Shown here piece after piece: positions 39,944-50,602 of a stretch of DNA of 64,000 nucleotides; the first letter of the stretch is position 1, and every line of letters starts with the position of its first letter. Location of the stretch: NCBI GenBank assembly GCA_009829735.1, contig CM020619.1, forward strand, positions 20,589,816 through 20,653,815, in the 5' to 3' direction. This DNA is from Pyropia yezoensis (taxonomy: Eukaryota; Rhodophyta; Bangiophyceae; Bangiales; Bangiaceae). The translations under genes were made by a program, and so were the position numbers. A model generated the notes under the pieces. It made no database searches, was not told the DNA's origin, and saw nothing but the letters and a program-made list of their open reading frames with translations.

Positions 39944-41551
39944 CTAGCGTTCCATATGGCCACCCCCACCACTATAGGGACCGCCCGACCACGAACCCCC
40001 AGGGTCGTAGGCCGGTAGCGGAGGGGCGTAACCCACTCGGGAGGGCCCCGGAGTGGAAGCACTGGGAGGGGCCCGCCGACTCGCGGACCCATCCCCGTCG
40101 TAAGATAGATGTCCGGAGGTACTCCCTCCGTGACGCGGAAGCTGCTGCTGAGTCGACAGCAGCCGTTGGACAAACTCGTGTCCAACCGCGAGGCGAGTGA
40201 CCTCAGCTGCCAATGACTGTCGCGCCGTGGCTGAGTCGCCCGACGCGAGGAAGTGACTGACACGCCGGGTGACCCAAGCCAACGTGTCAAGGGAGGCCAC
40301 GAGTGAGGCCTCCACCGTGGCGTCATACATGATGGCTCCCAAGTTGGGAAGCATCTCGCCAACGCCACGCGCAATCGGCATGGGTACCGGAGTTCGGACC
40401 CGTAGCGAACCCAACGCCACGTCGGGGAAGGGCTCGAGGAACTGGAAGGGTGGAGCCTGAGTCGGCTCCACACCCCCCGAGGTCGGAGTCGCGACCCGCG
40501 GGGAAGTCGTCGGCACAGCTCGCCCGCGGCTTCGAGGGGCTCCTCGATGAGCACCACGACGAGTCGTCGCCGATGATGTCGCCCACCCAGAGCCAGGGGG
40601 CGACGTAGAGGGAGTAACCCCCTCTGCGTAGGGAAGGGAAGAGTCCCCCAACCCCTCACGCAAGAACAGCTGTCCCTGCACCAGAGTATGGGTGACATGG
40701 ACGAACTCCCGGGGTGGCTCACTCTCCAACCCCGGCTCTGGACGCTTGTTGCGGCGGAGGAAGGGTTCCAGCTGCGCCCAATCGAGTCGATTGTGCAGGG
40801 TGACCATACCCTTAAGGAGGAACGGAGCCAGGTCCCCCGCGCCCAAGGCTAACCAGTGGAAGCCAAGGGTTTCCATACCCTCCACCAGAGCCGGTGGGAG
40901 GTGCCACAGGTAACCCCGATGGACTACATCGGAGTACCAGCCCCGAGCCACCACGACCACCCAGTGCGTGGCGAGGTAGGCGAAGACCCGGTTACCCTCC
41001 GAGCTGGAGCGTAGCACGGAGCCAAAGTAGGCAACGAGGAGGGGGATCCGAGCCGGAAACCCACAAGGTACCTCCACTGTCTCCCACCACCCTGGGAGAA
41101 AAGGGTACTGGTGCTCACGCTCCTCCAGAGGTACGTGGGTGAACTCCACCCGCGACCCGTGGATGAGGAAGCCCGAGGAGCCCCGGAGTCGGAACTCCTC
41201 TCGCACCACGCCGTGTTGGGCGTGGGCGTCCTCTCCGCCCAGGTAGGGACGGGGAAGGGCACACCACTCGGTAGACACAACCGCGTGGGTGTCGTCGATC
41301 TCCTTGTCGCCCGACCCCAAGGCGAGGGAGGTTGACAACGCCTGGACTTCAGGCGCGTCCGCCAGGCAGAGTAGCGCTGGTAGGTCGCAGACCACCCCAT
41401 CAGGTAGAGTCACCTGGTTGGGGTACCGACGAGTCCGGCGGTACCATACGTCGGTCCGCCGTGGCTCGGGGATGATCAAGTAGACATCCTTGAGCTTGCA
41501 GTCGGGAAGCTCCCCGACTGACTTGGGAGGCGCCCAGGCTCGGGGCCCCAT
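39944..41551 (-). CDS. Antisense accessory ORF of element C (aORF)
   Basis: An open 535-codon ORF on the strand opposite gag-pol; its stop faces the pol stop across 128 bp. Motifs shared with the other families, in order: QHGVVREEFRLR (compare NHGVMADAFR in A1), VEVPCGFPARIP (VEIPVGFAPSSIP in D), AYFGSVLRSS (RYFGSVLAS in A1) and GYLWHLPPALV (RLWFLPDLLMV in D, RLFHLPTGV in A1). A C-terminal helical region has WVTRRVSHFLASGDS and QSLAAEVTRL. A Ser/Thr/Pro-rich linker separates the two parts. Upstream of the chosen Met the strand stays protein-like in another frame, so the true N-terminus may be longer. No known domain recognised. Confidence 0.75.
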   Translation of the reverse strand: MGPRAWAPPKSVGELPDCKLKDVYLIIPEPRRTDVWYRRTRRYPNQVTLPDGVVCDLPALLCLADAPEVQALSTSLALGSGDKEIDDTHAVVSTEWCALPRPYLGGEDAHAQHGVVREEFRLRGSSGFLIHGSRVEFTHVPLEEREHQYPFLPGWWETVEVPCGFPARIPLLVAYFGSVLRSSSEGNRVFAYLATHWVVVVARGWYSDVVHRGYLWHLPPALVEGMETLGFHWLALGAGDLAPFLLKGMVTLHNRLDWAQLEPFLRRNKRPEPGLESEPPREFVHVTHTLVQGQLFLREGLGDSSLPYAEGVTPSTSPPGSGWATSSATTRRGAHRGAPRSRGRAVPTTSPRVATPTSGGVEPTQAPPFQFLEPFPDVALGSLRVRTPVPMPIARGVGEMLPNLGAIMYDATVEASLVASLDTLAWVTRRVSHFLASGDSATARQSLAAEVTRLAVGHEFVQRLLSTQQQLPRHGGSTSGHLSYDGDGSASRRAPPSASTPGPSRVGYAPPLPAYDPGGSWSGGPYSGGGGHMER

Positions 41552-41867
41552 AGGAGGACGGGGCCGCGGCGGGAGTAGCAGCCGTGACTCAGGAAGGCGG
41601 GGATGGGAGTCACATCCCCTTCCGCCACCGGGTTGGAAGACCCATCCCCGGTGGGACCACGGCCGAGGGGGCAGTAGGAGGTGATGGGGCGGGGACGGCT
41701 GAGGCGGCCGCCTCCGACCCTCGCCCGGGACGAGTCGTCTCCATGGCCGACCCCCCGGCTGAGAGACTCCTCAGTCCCGAGGGCCTCCTCTCCCGTCCGT
41801 CGCTTGTCCGACAGAGACGTCGGAGACGGGGACAAAGGCCGACTCGGCCTCACCCGCCATCACGCGA

Positions 41868-42003
41868 CCAACCTTGACCGACTCGGTGAGGTTGAGCACG
41901 GGGGGGGACACGACCCGCTCCCCCTCCGACGACAACCAACCTTGACCGACTCGGTGAGGTAGAGCAAGGGGGGGGACACGACCCACACCCCCCACCGACA
42001 ACG
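41868..42003. repeat. 68-bp tandem repeat next to the gap
   Basis: CCAACCTTGACCGACTCGGT occurs at 41868 and 41936, each followed by a G run and GACACGACCC. About two units are visible before the N gap; the repeat may be why assembly stopped here. Confidence 0.7.
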
Positions 42004-42047
42004 AAGAAGCCCGACACAAGGGGCAGCGCGGGGAAGACACAACCCCG

Positions 42048-42547
42048 NNNNNNNNNNNNNNNNNNNNNNNNNNNNNNNNNNNNNNNNNNNNNNNNNNNNN
42101 NNNNNNNNNNNNNNNNNNNNNNNNNNNNNNNNNNNNNNNNNNNNNNNNNNNNNNNNNNNNNNNNNNNNNNNNNNNNNNNNNNNNNNNNNNNNNNNNNNNN
42201 NNNNNNNNNNNNNNNNNNNNNNNNNNNNNNNNNNNNNNNNNNNNNNNNNNNNNNNNNNNNNNNNNNNNNNNNNNNNNNNNNNNNNNNNNNNNNNNNNNNN
42301 NNNNNNNNNNNNNNNNNNNNNNNNNNNNNNNNNNNNNNNNNNNNNNNNNNNNNNNNNNNNNNNNNNNNNNNNNNNNNNNNNNNNNNNNNNNNNNNNNNNN
42401 NNNNNNNNNNNNNNNNNNNNNNNNNNNNNNNNNNNNNNNNNNNNNNNNNNNNNNNNNNNNNNNNNNNNNNNNNNNNNNNNNNNNNNNNNNNNNNNNNNNN
42501 NNNNNNNNNNNNNNNNNNNNNNNNNNNNNNNNNNNNNNNNNNNNNNN
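42048..42547. other. Assembly gap of exactly 500 N
   Basis: A run of 500 N, a round number typical of a placeholder for unknown size. The 3' LTR of element C and the 5' LTR and gag of element D are missing at this point, so the real gap is probably several kb. Confidence 0.95.
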
Positions 42548-42553
42548 GGGACC

Positions 42554-45500
42554 TTGCTCGTCCTGCGTAAGGAAAACCTCAAGATTAATGCTCGTATGCG
42601 TGTGGGGGATAGCCTCCCCAAGCTGTTACGCCGGTGGTCGACACGGGAGCCGGACCAAGCGTCATCACTGAGAACCTGTTACCTCCGGGCTGGCGGTCGA
42701 CATGCCTGGAGAGCGCCTACCAAGACCCGGATTGTAGACGCATCAGGTCAAACCCTACGACCGCTTGGCCGTCTTCCCGTCGCCATCTATGTCAACAATG
42801 AACCAATGCTTTTTCCCTTTCTAGTAGTCAAGACCTTATCAGTCCCCCTCATCCTAGGCTGGGACTTCCAGAAGCAGCATGTCAAGAGCATCCTACCCGG
42901 AGAAGGAAAGGTGCAGTTCAACCATGGGTTTGTGTCACCAGTGCTGGAGCACTTGGACACCAAGGTTCGTGTGGCCAAGAACCAGAAGGAACGCATCCCA
43001 CCCTCTACGTTGACCCTCATCAAACCGGTGCTCCTACCTCCTCGCTCGGAGACCAAGGTTCAAGTCACGACCCGGACTGCAGGTCAATGCCTGATCTACG
43101 GACGCAAGGAATTTCTGGCGAAACACCGATTATACCTAGCCCACGGACACCACAAGAAGGTGGAGAGGCACACCCCGTTCTCGGTGCTGATCGTCAACGT
43201 GAGCCGGAAGCCAATAACCCTCGCCAAGGGCACTCGAGTTGGTACAGCAGAGCCTTACCGGGGGTCCGCCCGCGCTATGAGCAAGGAAGACCTCTTCAAC
43301 CTGCAACAAGAGCTGGCATCCAACTTGACGGCCTTAGACGTATCTCCGGAACAAGAGCAGGCTGGCCGTACTACTCCGAAGACCGAACAAGCACCGCCCG
43401 GGATGCCGAAGGTCAACCAAGAAAACGTCCCTCTCGACTTGAAGGAGGCACTGGAGAAGCTTCTCCAGGAACATCGGCACCTGTGGTCCGGAGAGCTGGA
43501 CAAGATGGACGCCACCCTACACCGGATTCAACTCAAGCCAGATGCCAAACCAGTGCACATGCACCCATACCGGGCTGGACCTCATCGCCGGGATGAGATT
43601 GAGAAGCAGGTTAACAAGATGCTCAAGATGGATGTTATCGAGCCGTCTGATGGCGAGTGGGCTTTCCCGGTGGTAGTCGTCCCGAAACCTGGCGGTCACT
43701 TCCGTTTCTGCGTTGACTACAGACGCCTGAACGAGATGACAGTCAAGGATGTATACCCGATACCCCGGATGGATGATTGCCTCGACTTTCTCGGTGATGC
43801 CACCCTCTTCTCGACGCTGGATTGTAATGCCGGTTACTGGCAGATCCCTCTGGCTGACGAGGACAAGGACAAGACAACCTTCACGTGCCACATGGGACTG
43901 TTCCGGTGCAAGCGTCTCCCTTTTGGTCTCACTAATGCTCCGGCAACCTTCCAGAGAGCCATCGACATCATCCTGTCGGGGCTAAGGTGGAGAACATGTT
44001 TGGTCTACCTGGACGACATCATTGTTTTCTCCAAGACCCCAGCGGAACACCTGGAGCACCTTCGAGAGGTCCTGGCCCTCCTGTCCAAGGCTGGAGTTAC
44101 CCTCAAGGCCGAGAAGTGCCACCTGTTTGAGACTGAGGTGGAGTACCTGGGGCACGTGCTGAGTCCGGGGGAGCTCCGAGTCAATGAGAAGAACATCAAG
44201 GCCCTCCGGCATGCACGGCAACCTAAAACGCAGACGGAACTCAAGAGCTTCCTGGGTATGTGCAACGTCTACCGCCGGTTCGTACGGGACTACGCTCTGA
44301 TTGCCCGGCCCTTGACCAAGCTTACTAGCAAGAAGCTTCCAGCACAACTCCCGGTGTTCGACGAGAAGCAGACAGCAGCCTTCGAAGAGCTCAAGAAGCG
44401 CCTGACCACCACTCCAGTACTGGCGTTACCCAAGCGGGAGGGCCAGTTTGTTCTGGAGACTGATGCCTGTGGCGTCCAGGTGGGGTGCTCACTACTCCAG
44501 CAGCAACCTGATGGGCACTTCCTCCCGATAGGCTACTACAGTCGCGTCTTGACTCCAGCCGAGAAGAACTATTCCACGACCGAGCGCGAGTGCTTGGCGG
44601 TCGTCTGGGCTTGCTTCCTGTTACGTCCATATCTTGAAGGACAAGAGTTCCTCATCCGGACGGACCACGCCAGTCTAAGGTGGCTGCTATGCATGGACAG
44701 CAGTCAAGGAAGGGTCGCCCGGTGGCGCCTACGCCTTTCGGAGTTCAAGTACAAGGTGTGCACCAGAGCAGGGAGGGAGCACCACTGCGCCGACACCATG
44801 TCCCGGCTGGAGACTCCTGCAGCCGATACCGGTCCTATCCCGGAGGAAATACCTTGCTTCATCCTCCCGAATGTCGGACGTGGCTGGCACGCTCCCCTGT
44901 ACGAGACACCTGACGCTCATCAACCGGTAACCATTCACCGGATGCTGGAGGCACAATTGACGGACCCTCAATGCTTGGAGCTTCGCCACCAAATGGACCT
45001 GAACCGGAACAGTCGCTTCTCCGAGTCTACAGACGGACTCCTGGTACGGGTGTCACCCTTCGATGGGGCAACTCAAGTCTACGTACCCCGGAGCCTACGG
45101 ACTGACATCCTACGCCTGGAGCACTCGTCTCCCCAGGCCGGACATCCTGGTATCAATCGGATGTATGCTTCCATGAGACGACATTATTACTGGGAAACCA
45201 TGGCCAGTGACGTCCATAAGTGCCTGGAGGCTTGTATTTCTTGTGCAAGGAACCGGTTGTCCCAGAGGAGGAAGACTTCTAAGCTACGCCTATTCCCTGC
45301 GGCGGAGCCCTTTGCAAGCTTAAGCATGGACATCCTGGGGCCCCTACCTGAGACCTCCAGTGGCAACATATACCTGCTCATCATTTGTGACCGGTTCTCC
45401 AAGTTCACTCGAGCAATCCCGTTGAGAACCATCACGGCTCTGGATGTCACGTCGGCCTTCTGCGAGTACTGGATAGCTGCCCACGGCCCTCCAGACTCCG

Positions 45501-46498
45501 TCTTAACCGACAACGGTCCCCAGTTTGCATCCCTGTTCTTCCAAGGAGTCTGTGACCTGATGGGCATCAAGAACTTGTACACCACGACGTACCACCCTCA
45601 AACGAACGGCCAGGTGGAACGATTCAACCGGACCCTAGTGGACATGCTACGGCACTACGTGGAGGAGCATCAAGAAGACTGGGACGAGCTCCTGGCTGTC
45701 CTCACTCTAGCCTACAACTCCCGAGTTCACCGGACAACGGGAGTCGCTCCACTCGACTTTGTCACCCCAAGGCGGCTGACCAACTTCTCCCTGGAAAGAA
45801 TACCGGATGGTCTCCAGCCTGCACTGAAGTCAGGTCCCAAGGCGAAGGATGAGTTCCTGGAACAACTAAAGCTCCTGCTCCCAAGAGTCAAGGAGTCAAT
45901 TTCAAAGACCCAGGAGCGATACAAGCGGGACTATGACAAGGGTGTCCGGGAAAAGAACAAGGAACTGGGTGGTGGCGACTGGGTTTTTGTGGACAACCAT
46001 AGCAAGACCCGGGGGAAGCTGGACTCTAAGACGGATGGACCTTATGAGATTCTCAATACGGATGGCTGGACCTTCCTTCTAGACGTGGATGGCTCTCCGT
46101 ACCGGGTGAGCAGCGACCATGTCACCCGAGCTCCACCGCCAAGCCAACGGGACTTGACCCGGCGTAAGCGGACTGCGATACCCTGGCTATCCCAAGAAGA
46201 AGGTCGGGAATTTGTCTACGTCAAGTTTGTCGACCATGCCTGGAGAGATGGACGCCTGTACCTGCGAGTACGCTGGTTCGGCTTTAACCCAGCAGATGAT
46301 ACATGGGAACCCTCAAACCGGCTACCCATCGCGGACGTCTGTGCCTACACGCGACGGAACGGGATCGAGGGCACTCCAGTGGCCAGAGCCGGCAAGATTC
46401 TGGAGTCGGACACGGAGGAGGACCAAGAGGACGGGGCCAACCAAGACCCTCGGGACGAGACGAGCTCACCCGCAACGGATGCGGAACAAGAGGATTGA
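42554..46498 (+). pseudogene. pol: pol of element D
   Basis: Encodes RT (FCVDYRRLNEMTVKD, DCNAGYWQIP, CLVYLDDIIVFSK), RNase H (FVLETDACGVQVGCSLLQ), integrase (GHPGINRMYASMRRHYYW...C-x2-C; DILGPLPET; LTDNGPQFAS; YHPQTNGQVERFNRT) and a chromodomain (LYLRVRWFGFNPADDTWEP). A protease signature, VVDTGAGPSVI, is present at the 5' side close to the gap. About one break is present. RT and integrase are clearly related to those of C and A1, but they form a separate family. Confidence 0.9.
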
Positions 46499-46643
46499 GA
46501 AGAAGGGAACGGGTATATCAAGGATAACACGCAACGCAAGCATGGAACAATCAAGGAAAACAAGCACCCGCTCGAGCAACCCTTCTCTCCGCCTCTTCCC
46601 TCCTCGCTTCTCCCAAGACCCTCACCCTCCTTGCATCCAACTA

Positions 46644-48761
46644 CTACTCCCGGCGCGGACGCTGAGCCGCGGGAGTGTCCTCCGGCGTTGCCTCCGCGGT
46701 ACGACGGGAACCGGAGGAAGACGGGATGACGTAGTGCGGTGGACGCGGCGCATCCCGGTATGACGCCATCGGAGTAGTACCAGTAGTTGCCGGTGGCTCC
46801 CGCTCATCCAGATATGTCCGTCGGCGCCGCTGGAAGCCCGTGAAGGTCTCTGACCACTGCTGGGCCAAGCCATGCCGCGTCAAAGTCGTCAGAAGTTCGC
46901 CAACCACCGGGTTGTTCGACATCTGGCCGCTGTCCGCGCAAGCAAACACCCGGTCGACCACGTCGTTCAAGACGCTGGCGTAAGTACCCAGCACCAGAGA
47001 GGACCCGACGCCTTCAACCTGCACCGGAAGACGACCCAGCTGGTCTTCAATCATGCCGACGTCGTACTGGTCGCATGTTGGACCACCTTGGTTCAGGTAC
47101 CAGTCAGGCACCCGGAAGCGGGTGAGGCGCAGAGTCGGCGCCGGAATCTCGAACCGGCCCGAGGATGACACTACCGGACGGTCCACAACGGCCCCCGAGA
47201 CCGGAGTACCCAACTCCAGCGGAGGCACAGCGCCGCCGGCGTTGGAAGAAGGCGTCCGGGGTAGAGCGGCCGGAGTAATCGGCGACCGCACGGCCACTCC
47301 CAGACTCGCCGCAGACAAGCGCGGTGCCGGAGGAGCTTGAAGTACTGGCACAGCCGGAACAGGGCGCGGACGTGCCGGTGACGGTTCAGGCGAGGCAACC
47401 GGGGCGACAGGGGCAACAGGAGGAAGCGGAGCCGCCGCAGACGCCCGACCGACCGCCGCGACCCATCCCGACTCCTGTACCGGCGGCCCAACTGGCAGAA
47501 GATCAAGGGCGGCCGGAGCAGGAAAGCTACCTAGCTGCGGCCACGCCGGAAGCGGCGTCGCCAGCTGCACCTTAGCCGGAGAAGACTGGTAGACCACCTG
47601 CGCCCAACCGAAGCCATCCCGACGCGGGCGGTTCTGGTCGGCAATCGCGTTCAAGAAGTTCCGGTCATGCACCGGTACCAGACGCCGGAAGTCGATCATC
47701 GCCTGGAAGAGCTCCTTGTACTCCTCGTCCTGGCTGCACAGGAAGTCGACGGTCAACTTGTCGACAATCCAGACCATCAGGAGGTCGGGGAGAAACCAAA
47801 GCCGGTTGGACACCAAGACCTCGTGAAGCCAGTGGTTGGCCGCCAAGACTGTCATCTCGGACGTGTACATCATGTACGGGATTGAATGGAAGAAGCCCTT
47901 GATCGACGCCTGAGTCAAGGCGTCCAAGAAGTACCAGGTGCAAGGGATGCTGGAAGGAGCAAACCCGACCGGGATCTCGACTTCCTGCTGCTGCGGGATG
48001 ACCTTGGGGTAGTATGCCGCCCGGTTGGCCTTGTCCAGCTTCCAGAACTCCTGATGATTGCAGCTCACGATGAAGTCACGCTGACGCCCGCGTCGCTCAC
48101 CCTGCTCCCGTGCCGGCGACAACTTGGAGTATTTCCGGGTCAAGAAAGGCGGCTCCAGAGCGACCATGCTCGGACGGGGGTCGCAGTTCAAGCTTCCCGA
48201 CCCCTTGAGCGCCTCGTCCCAGACCTTGAGCGCCCGGTGGACGTACCCTTCCTCCTCCGGCCACCGGAGAACGGACGCGGACACGCGACGCTCGGTCAAG
48301 GGTAGATCCAGTACCAGCGCGAAGGGGAGATCCTCCAGACGAGCAGCCCAAGAGGAACCCGAGAAGCTCTGGGAGCGGTCTTGTGCCAGGCGCATCTGGT
48401 CCGCCGTATGAAGACGTGCCTTGTCCATCTCGGTCAAGACCCCGCGCTGGAGTTCCTTGCGCCAGAGGTCCATGCAATCCTGCTGGCACTGGGCCGCGCC
48501 GGCGTTGCCGACCACCGTGGAGTAACGCCGGGCCGCCAGAGGGTCCTGCCCAAGAAGCATCTCCGGGAGACCCTCCGGGGGGGCCTCGACCGGGTGCATC
48601 GCGGACGCCGGGGGAACTCGATCCGTCCCCGCCGTGGCGACCGGCGCCGGCACCGACATCCGAGGAACCGGAGGCAGGAGAGGGGCACGACGACCCGAGT
48701 TCTCCTCCGCAATACTCGCCGCCGGAACCACGGGCCCAGCTTGGATCTCGGAACTGGACAT
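46644..48761 (-). CDS. Antisense accessory ORF of element D (aORF)
   Basis: An open frame on the strand opposite pol, 705 codons from the Met at 48761 (the frame stays open to a Met at 49016). The N-terminus is Pro/Ala/Ser-rich (MSSSEIQAGPVVPAASIAEE). The central globular region includes VEIPVGFAPSSIPCTWYF, HWLHEVLVSNRLWFLPDLLM and FRRLVPVHDRNFL. A Pro/Ala-rich linker and a second globular region follow (LRLTRFRVPDWYLNQGG; VLNDVVDRVFACADSGQM), then a basic tail. The motif order matches the antisense ORFs of C and A1 despite low overall similarity. B1 carries a close relative. Function unknown. Confidence 0.75.
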   Translation of the reverse strand: MSSSEIQAGPVVPAASIAEENSGRRAPLLPPVPRMSVPAPVATAGTDRVPPASAMHPVEAPPEGLPEMLLGQDPLAARRYSTVVGNAGAAQCQQDCMDLWRKELQRGVLTEMDKARLHTADQMRLAQDRSQSFSGSSWAARLEDLPFALVLDLPLTERRVSASVLRWPEEEGYVHRALKVWDEALKGSGSLNCDPRPSMVALEPPFLTRKYSKLSPAREQGERRGRQRDFIVSCNHQEFWKLDKANRAAYYPKVIPQQQEVEIPVGFAPSSIPCTWYFLDALTQASIKGFFHSIPYMMYTSEMTVLAANHWLHEVLVSNRLWFLPDLLMVWIVDKLTVDFLCSQDEEYKELFQAMIDFRRLVPVHDRNFLNAIADQNRPRRDGFGWAQVVYQSSPAKVQLATPLPAWPQLGSFPAPAALDLLPVGPPVQESGWVAAVGRASAAAPLPPVAPVAPVASPEPSPARPRPVPAVPVLQAPPAPRLSAASLGVAVRSPITPAALPRTPSSNAGGAVPPLELGTPVSGAVVDRPVVSSSGRFEIPAPTLRLTRFRVPDWYLNQGGPTCDQYDVGMIEDQLGRLPVQVEGVGSSLVLGTYASVLNDVVDRVFACADSGQMSNNPVVGELLTTLTRHGLAQQWSETFTGFQRRRRTYLDEREPPATTGTTPMASYRDAPRPPHYVIPSSSGSRRTAEATPEDTPAAQRPRRE

Positions 48762-49103
48762 ACCGTCCAGACTCCGGGGAACGAGAGGGCCAAGGTGAAG
48801 GAGCGGAGGGGGGGGGGCAGAATCGGGGCAGGTGATCGTGACCGGGGTGAAGACGCCCGACCTCGGCACCGGTGTGGACGTGCTCGAGGCTGTGCACGGT
48901 GGCACCTGGTTCGGCCCGAGGACGTGCCGGACTAGGGAGGGAGCTATGTAGCATCCCTGGCCCCGACTTGGCGCCGACCCGGGACTGCAACCAGAGGGCA
49001 CCAGGTGCCAGAACACGCCCGCCGTGTGGCGATGGTTGGCGGCCGTGGCCCGTGCCCGGCACTGGGATGCGGTGGACTACGCTATCCACACGCGAGAGAG
49101 GGA

Positions 49104-49520
49104 TTTCTGATGTGTTTTTGCATATTTGTGAAGGACTTGATTTGAGAGAATTTGAGTGTGAGATTAGTGAGTGGGAATAGAATTAGTAGTGATAGTGGCC
49201 CCCGACCTGACGAGGTTAGACTCGGGTCGGGGCCACTCGGGGTTATGGGGGGGGCTACCGGGCCAACGTGCCGGGGTTCCCCCAGATGCACGTTAAGAGG
49301 GACAGCGAGGCGCCCTCGGCCCGCGCCCTCAGGAAAAAAAGACAACTGCGCGTTTGCTTTCCTCTTCCCCGTGTGCACTACCGTGCGTATCTGTTTGCCC
49401 TGCAAGCAGGCACGTGAGGCAACAGGCATACCATTCTCGTAGTTCCCCTTTCTGCGTTACCTGTCCCTTTCCCCCGAGGGATATTGACACGTGTCTGAGA
49501 GGATCGAGTTTTATACCACA
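49104..49520 (+). repeat. 3' LTR of element D
   Basis: Inverted match to 23194-23603. It is preceded on plus by the purine tract CGCGAGAGAGGGA (49091-49103). The inner edge is approximate (a TG lies at 49108). The outer edge ends ...TATACCACA. Confidence 0.8.
49509..49515 (-). promoter_or_regulatory. TATAAAA on the antisense strand at the D LTR end, with G-box 49485-49494
   Basis: The minus strand reads GGTATAAAACTCG 5 bp from the LTR terminus, followed by GACACGTGTC about 15 bp further. Transcription from here would run through the LTR into the antisense ORF. The same pair is kept in B1; in the fragment at 61111 the box is CATAAAA. Confidence 0.5.
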
Positions 49521-49525
49521 TACAG

Positions 49526-50602
49526 GGCTATGCGTGCCTGCGGGGGGTGGTCCGTGGCCTGGGTATTGAACGTGAACAGGCGCTTAGTACATTTGGAGGC
49601 TCCCGCTGTTGCTCGCGACCACGAGGACTTCGTCGTGCTTCACTGTGGATGTCCCAGGCCGTCTGCAGTATTGCAGTTTTCCGAATTTTGTCCCACGTGG
49701 ACAAGAGCAAGAGCAAGTGTACAAGAGCAAGGGCCAATCGCATGCTCGCAGCAGAGGGTTTACCAATGGCGTGCTGTAACACGTCAGTCGGAAGAACCTG
49801 ATGATTGGCTATGACCACAACTGCTCTCGCAACGAACGCTGGTTGGTCAAAGCACTCTTGTTTCTTCATCGGATCTCGCCGGTTGGCGCGCTTCAGCAGT
49901 GCTGTGTCAAATGTCCACCACCGGCGGAAATGTTGACCACACCAGGGTCTCCTGGAGGCCCCGAGGAGGCAGACTCGTGACCGCAGTATTTTCTTTTCTT
50001 TTTGTCTGCTACTTCCAAGTCAAGAACAAGAGAAGCACACATGGCCTGGGCATCAGGCCTTCCAGCAATGGGTACAGTCTTTCTCCATTGTTGGGCACCC
50101 TTTATGGCGACCGTAAGCCCAAGGATTCTAACTTGATTCCGCCCTCTGATTGGTCGGTGACAACGATCGAATGCTGACACATGCGTTGATCGCACCGTAG
50201 AGGTCGGTCGACCTGCATTGGTTACTAGACACCGTGCCCAAGAAAGGATGTCACAGCAATGGAGAAAGACTGTACTCATAGACGTTGTTGTTTTTCTTGT
50301 CATGCATCAAGACCACGGCATGTGGGGGGGCTGATTTCGACGGAAAGAGTGTTCCATTGCACATTTTATGTGTCTGAAATGAACCTCGCGGGCGGTTGTC
50401 TATAATAATCTCGTGGCGAGACTTTCTTACTGTGCTGTGGGGGGGGGGGTTCGGTCCGCTGAGTTCCTGCGAGGGCGCAGCGCAGGAGGGGCGTGTTGCG
50501 CAACTCTAATCGTGGGGGCCCCGCAGCTCGCCAGAGTGCACGTGCCTCGCGGTGCTTCCGATCCGCCTGGCCCCCCCCTGCCCCCTCGTGCTAGCTACGA
50601 TC
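49526..50602. other. Intergenic stretch upstream of the FIST gene
   Basis: No supported ORF. It contains the TATA-like TATAATAA at 50401-50408 and a G run at about 50441-50449. Confidence 0.5.
50401..50408 (+). promoter_or_regulatory. TATA-like box of the FIST gene
   Basis: TATAATAA lies 195 bp upstream of the chosen ATG (50603), a distance like that seen for the H3-variant gene. Confidence 0.45.

Larger units (their letters stand above)
33300..42047 (+). mobile_element. Element C: Ty3/gypsy chromovirus, coding part looks whole, 3' end lost in gap
   Basis: A Metaviridae element on plus: the end of a 5' LTR at 33706, primer-binding site, gag 34009-35787, pol 35826-39815, then an ORF on the opposite strand (39944-41551). 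The 5' edge of the LTR is not defined because its partner LTR is not in the assembled sequence; 33300 is an estimate. The 3' LTR must lie in or beyond the N gap at 42048. gag, pol and the antisense ORF are all open, so the coding part looks whole and young. Confidence 0.85.
42548..49520 (+). mobile_element. Element D: Ty3/gypsy chromovirus, 5' part missing in gap
   Basis: A Metaviridae element on plus with pol (42554-46498), a 145-bp convergent spacer, an ORF on the opposite strand (48761-46644, open upstream to 49016), a purine tract and a 3' LTR ending at 49520. The 5' LTR and gag are not in the assembled sequence. Apart from the lost 5' end, the coding part has about one break. It is the same family as B1 and as the LTR fragment at 61111. 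Confidence 0.87.
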
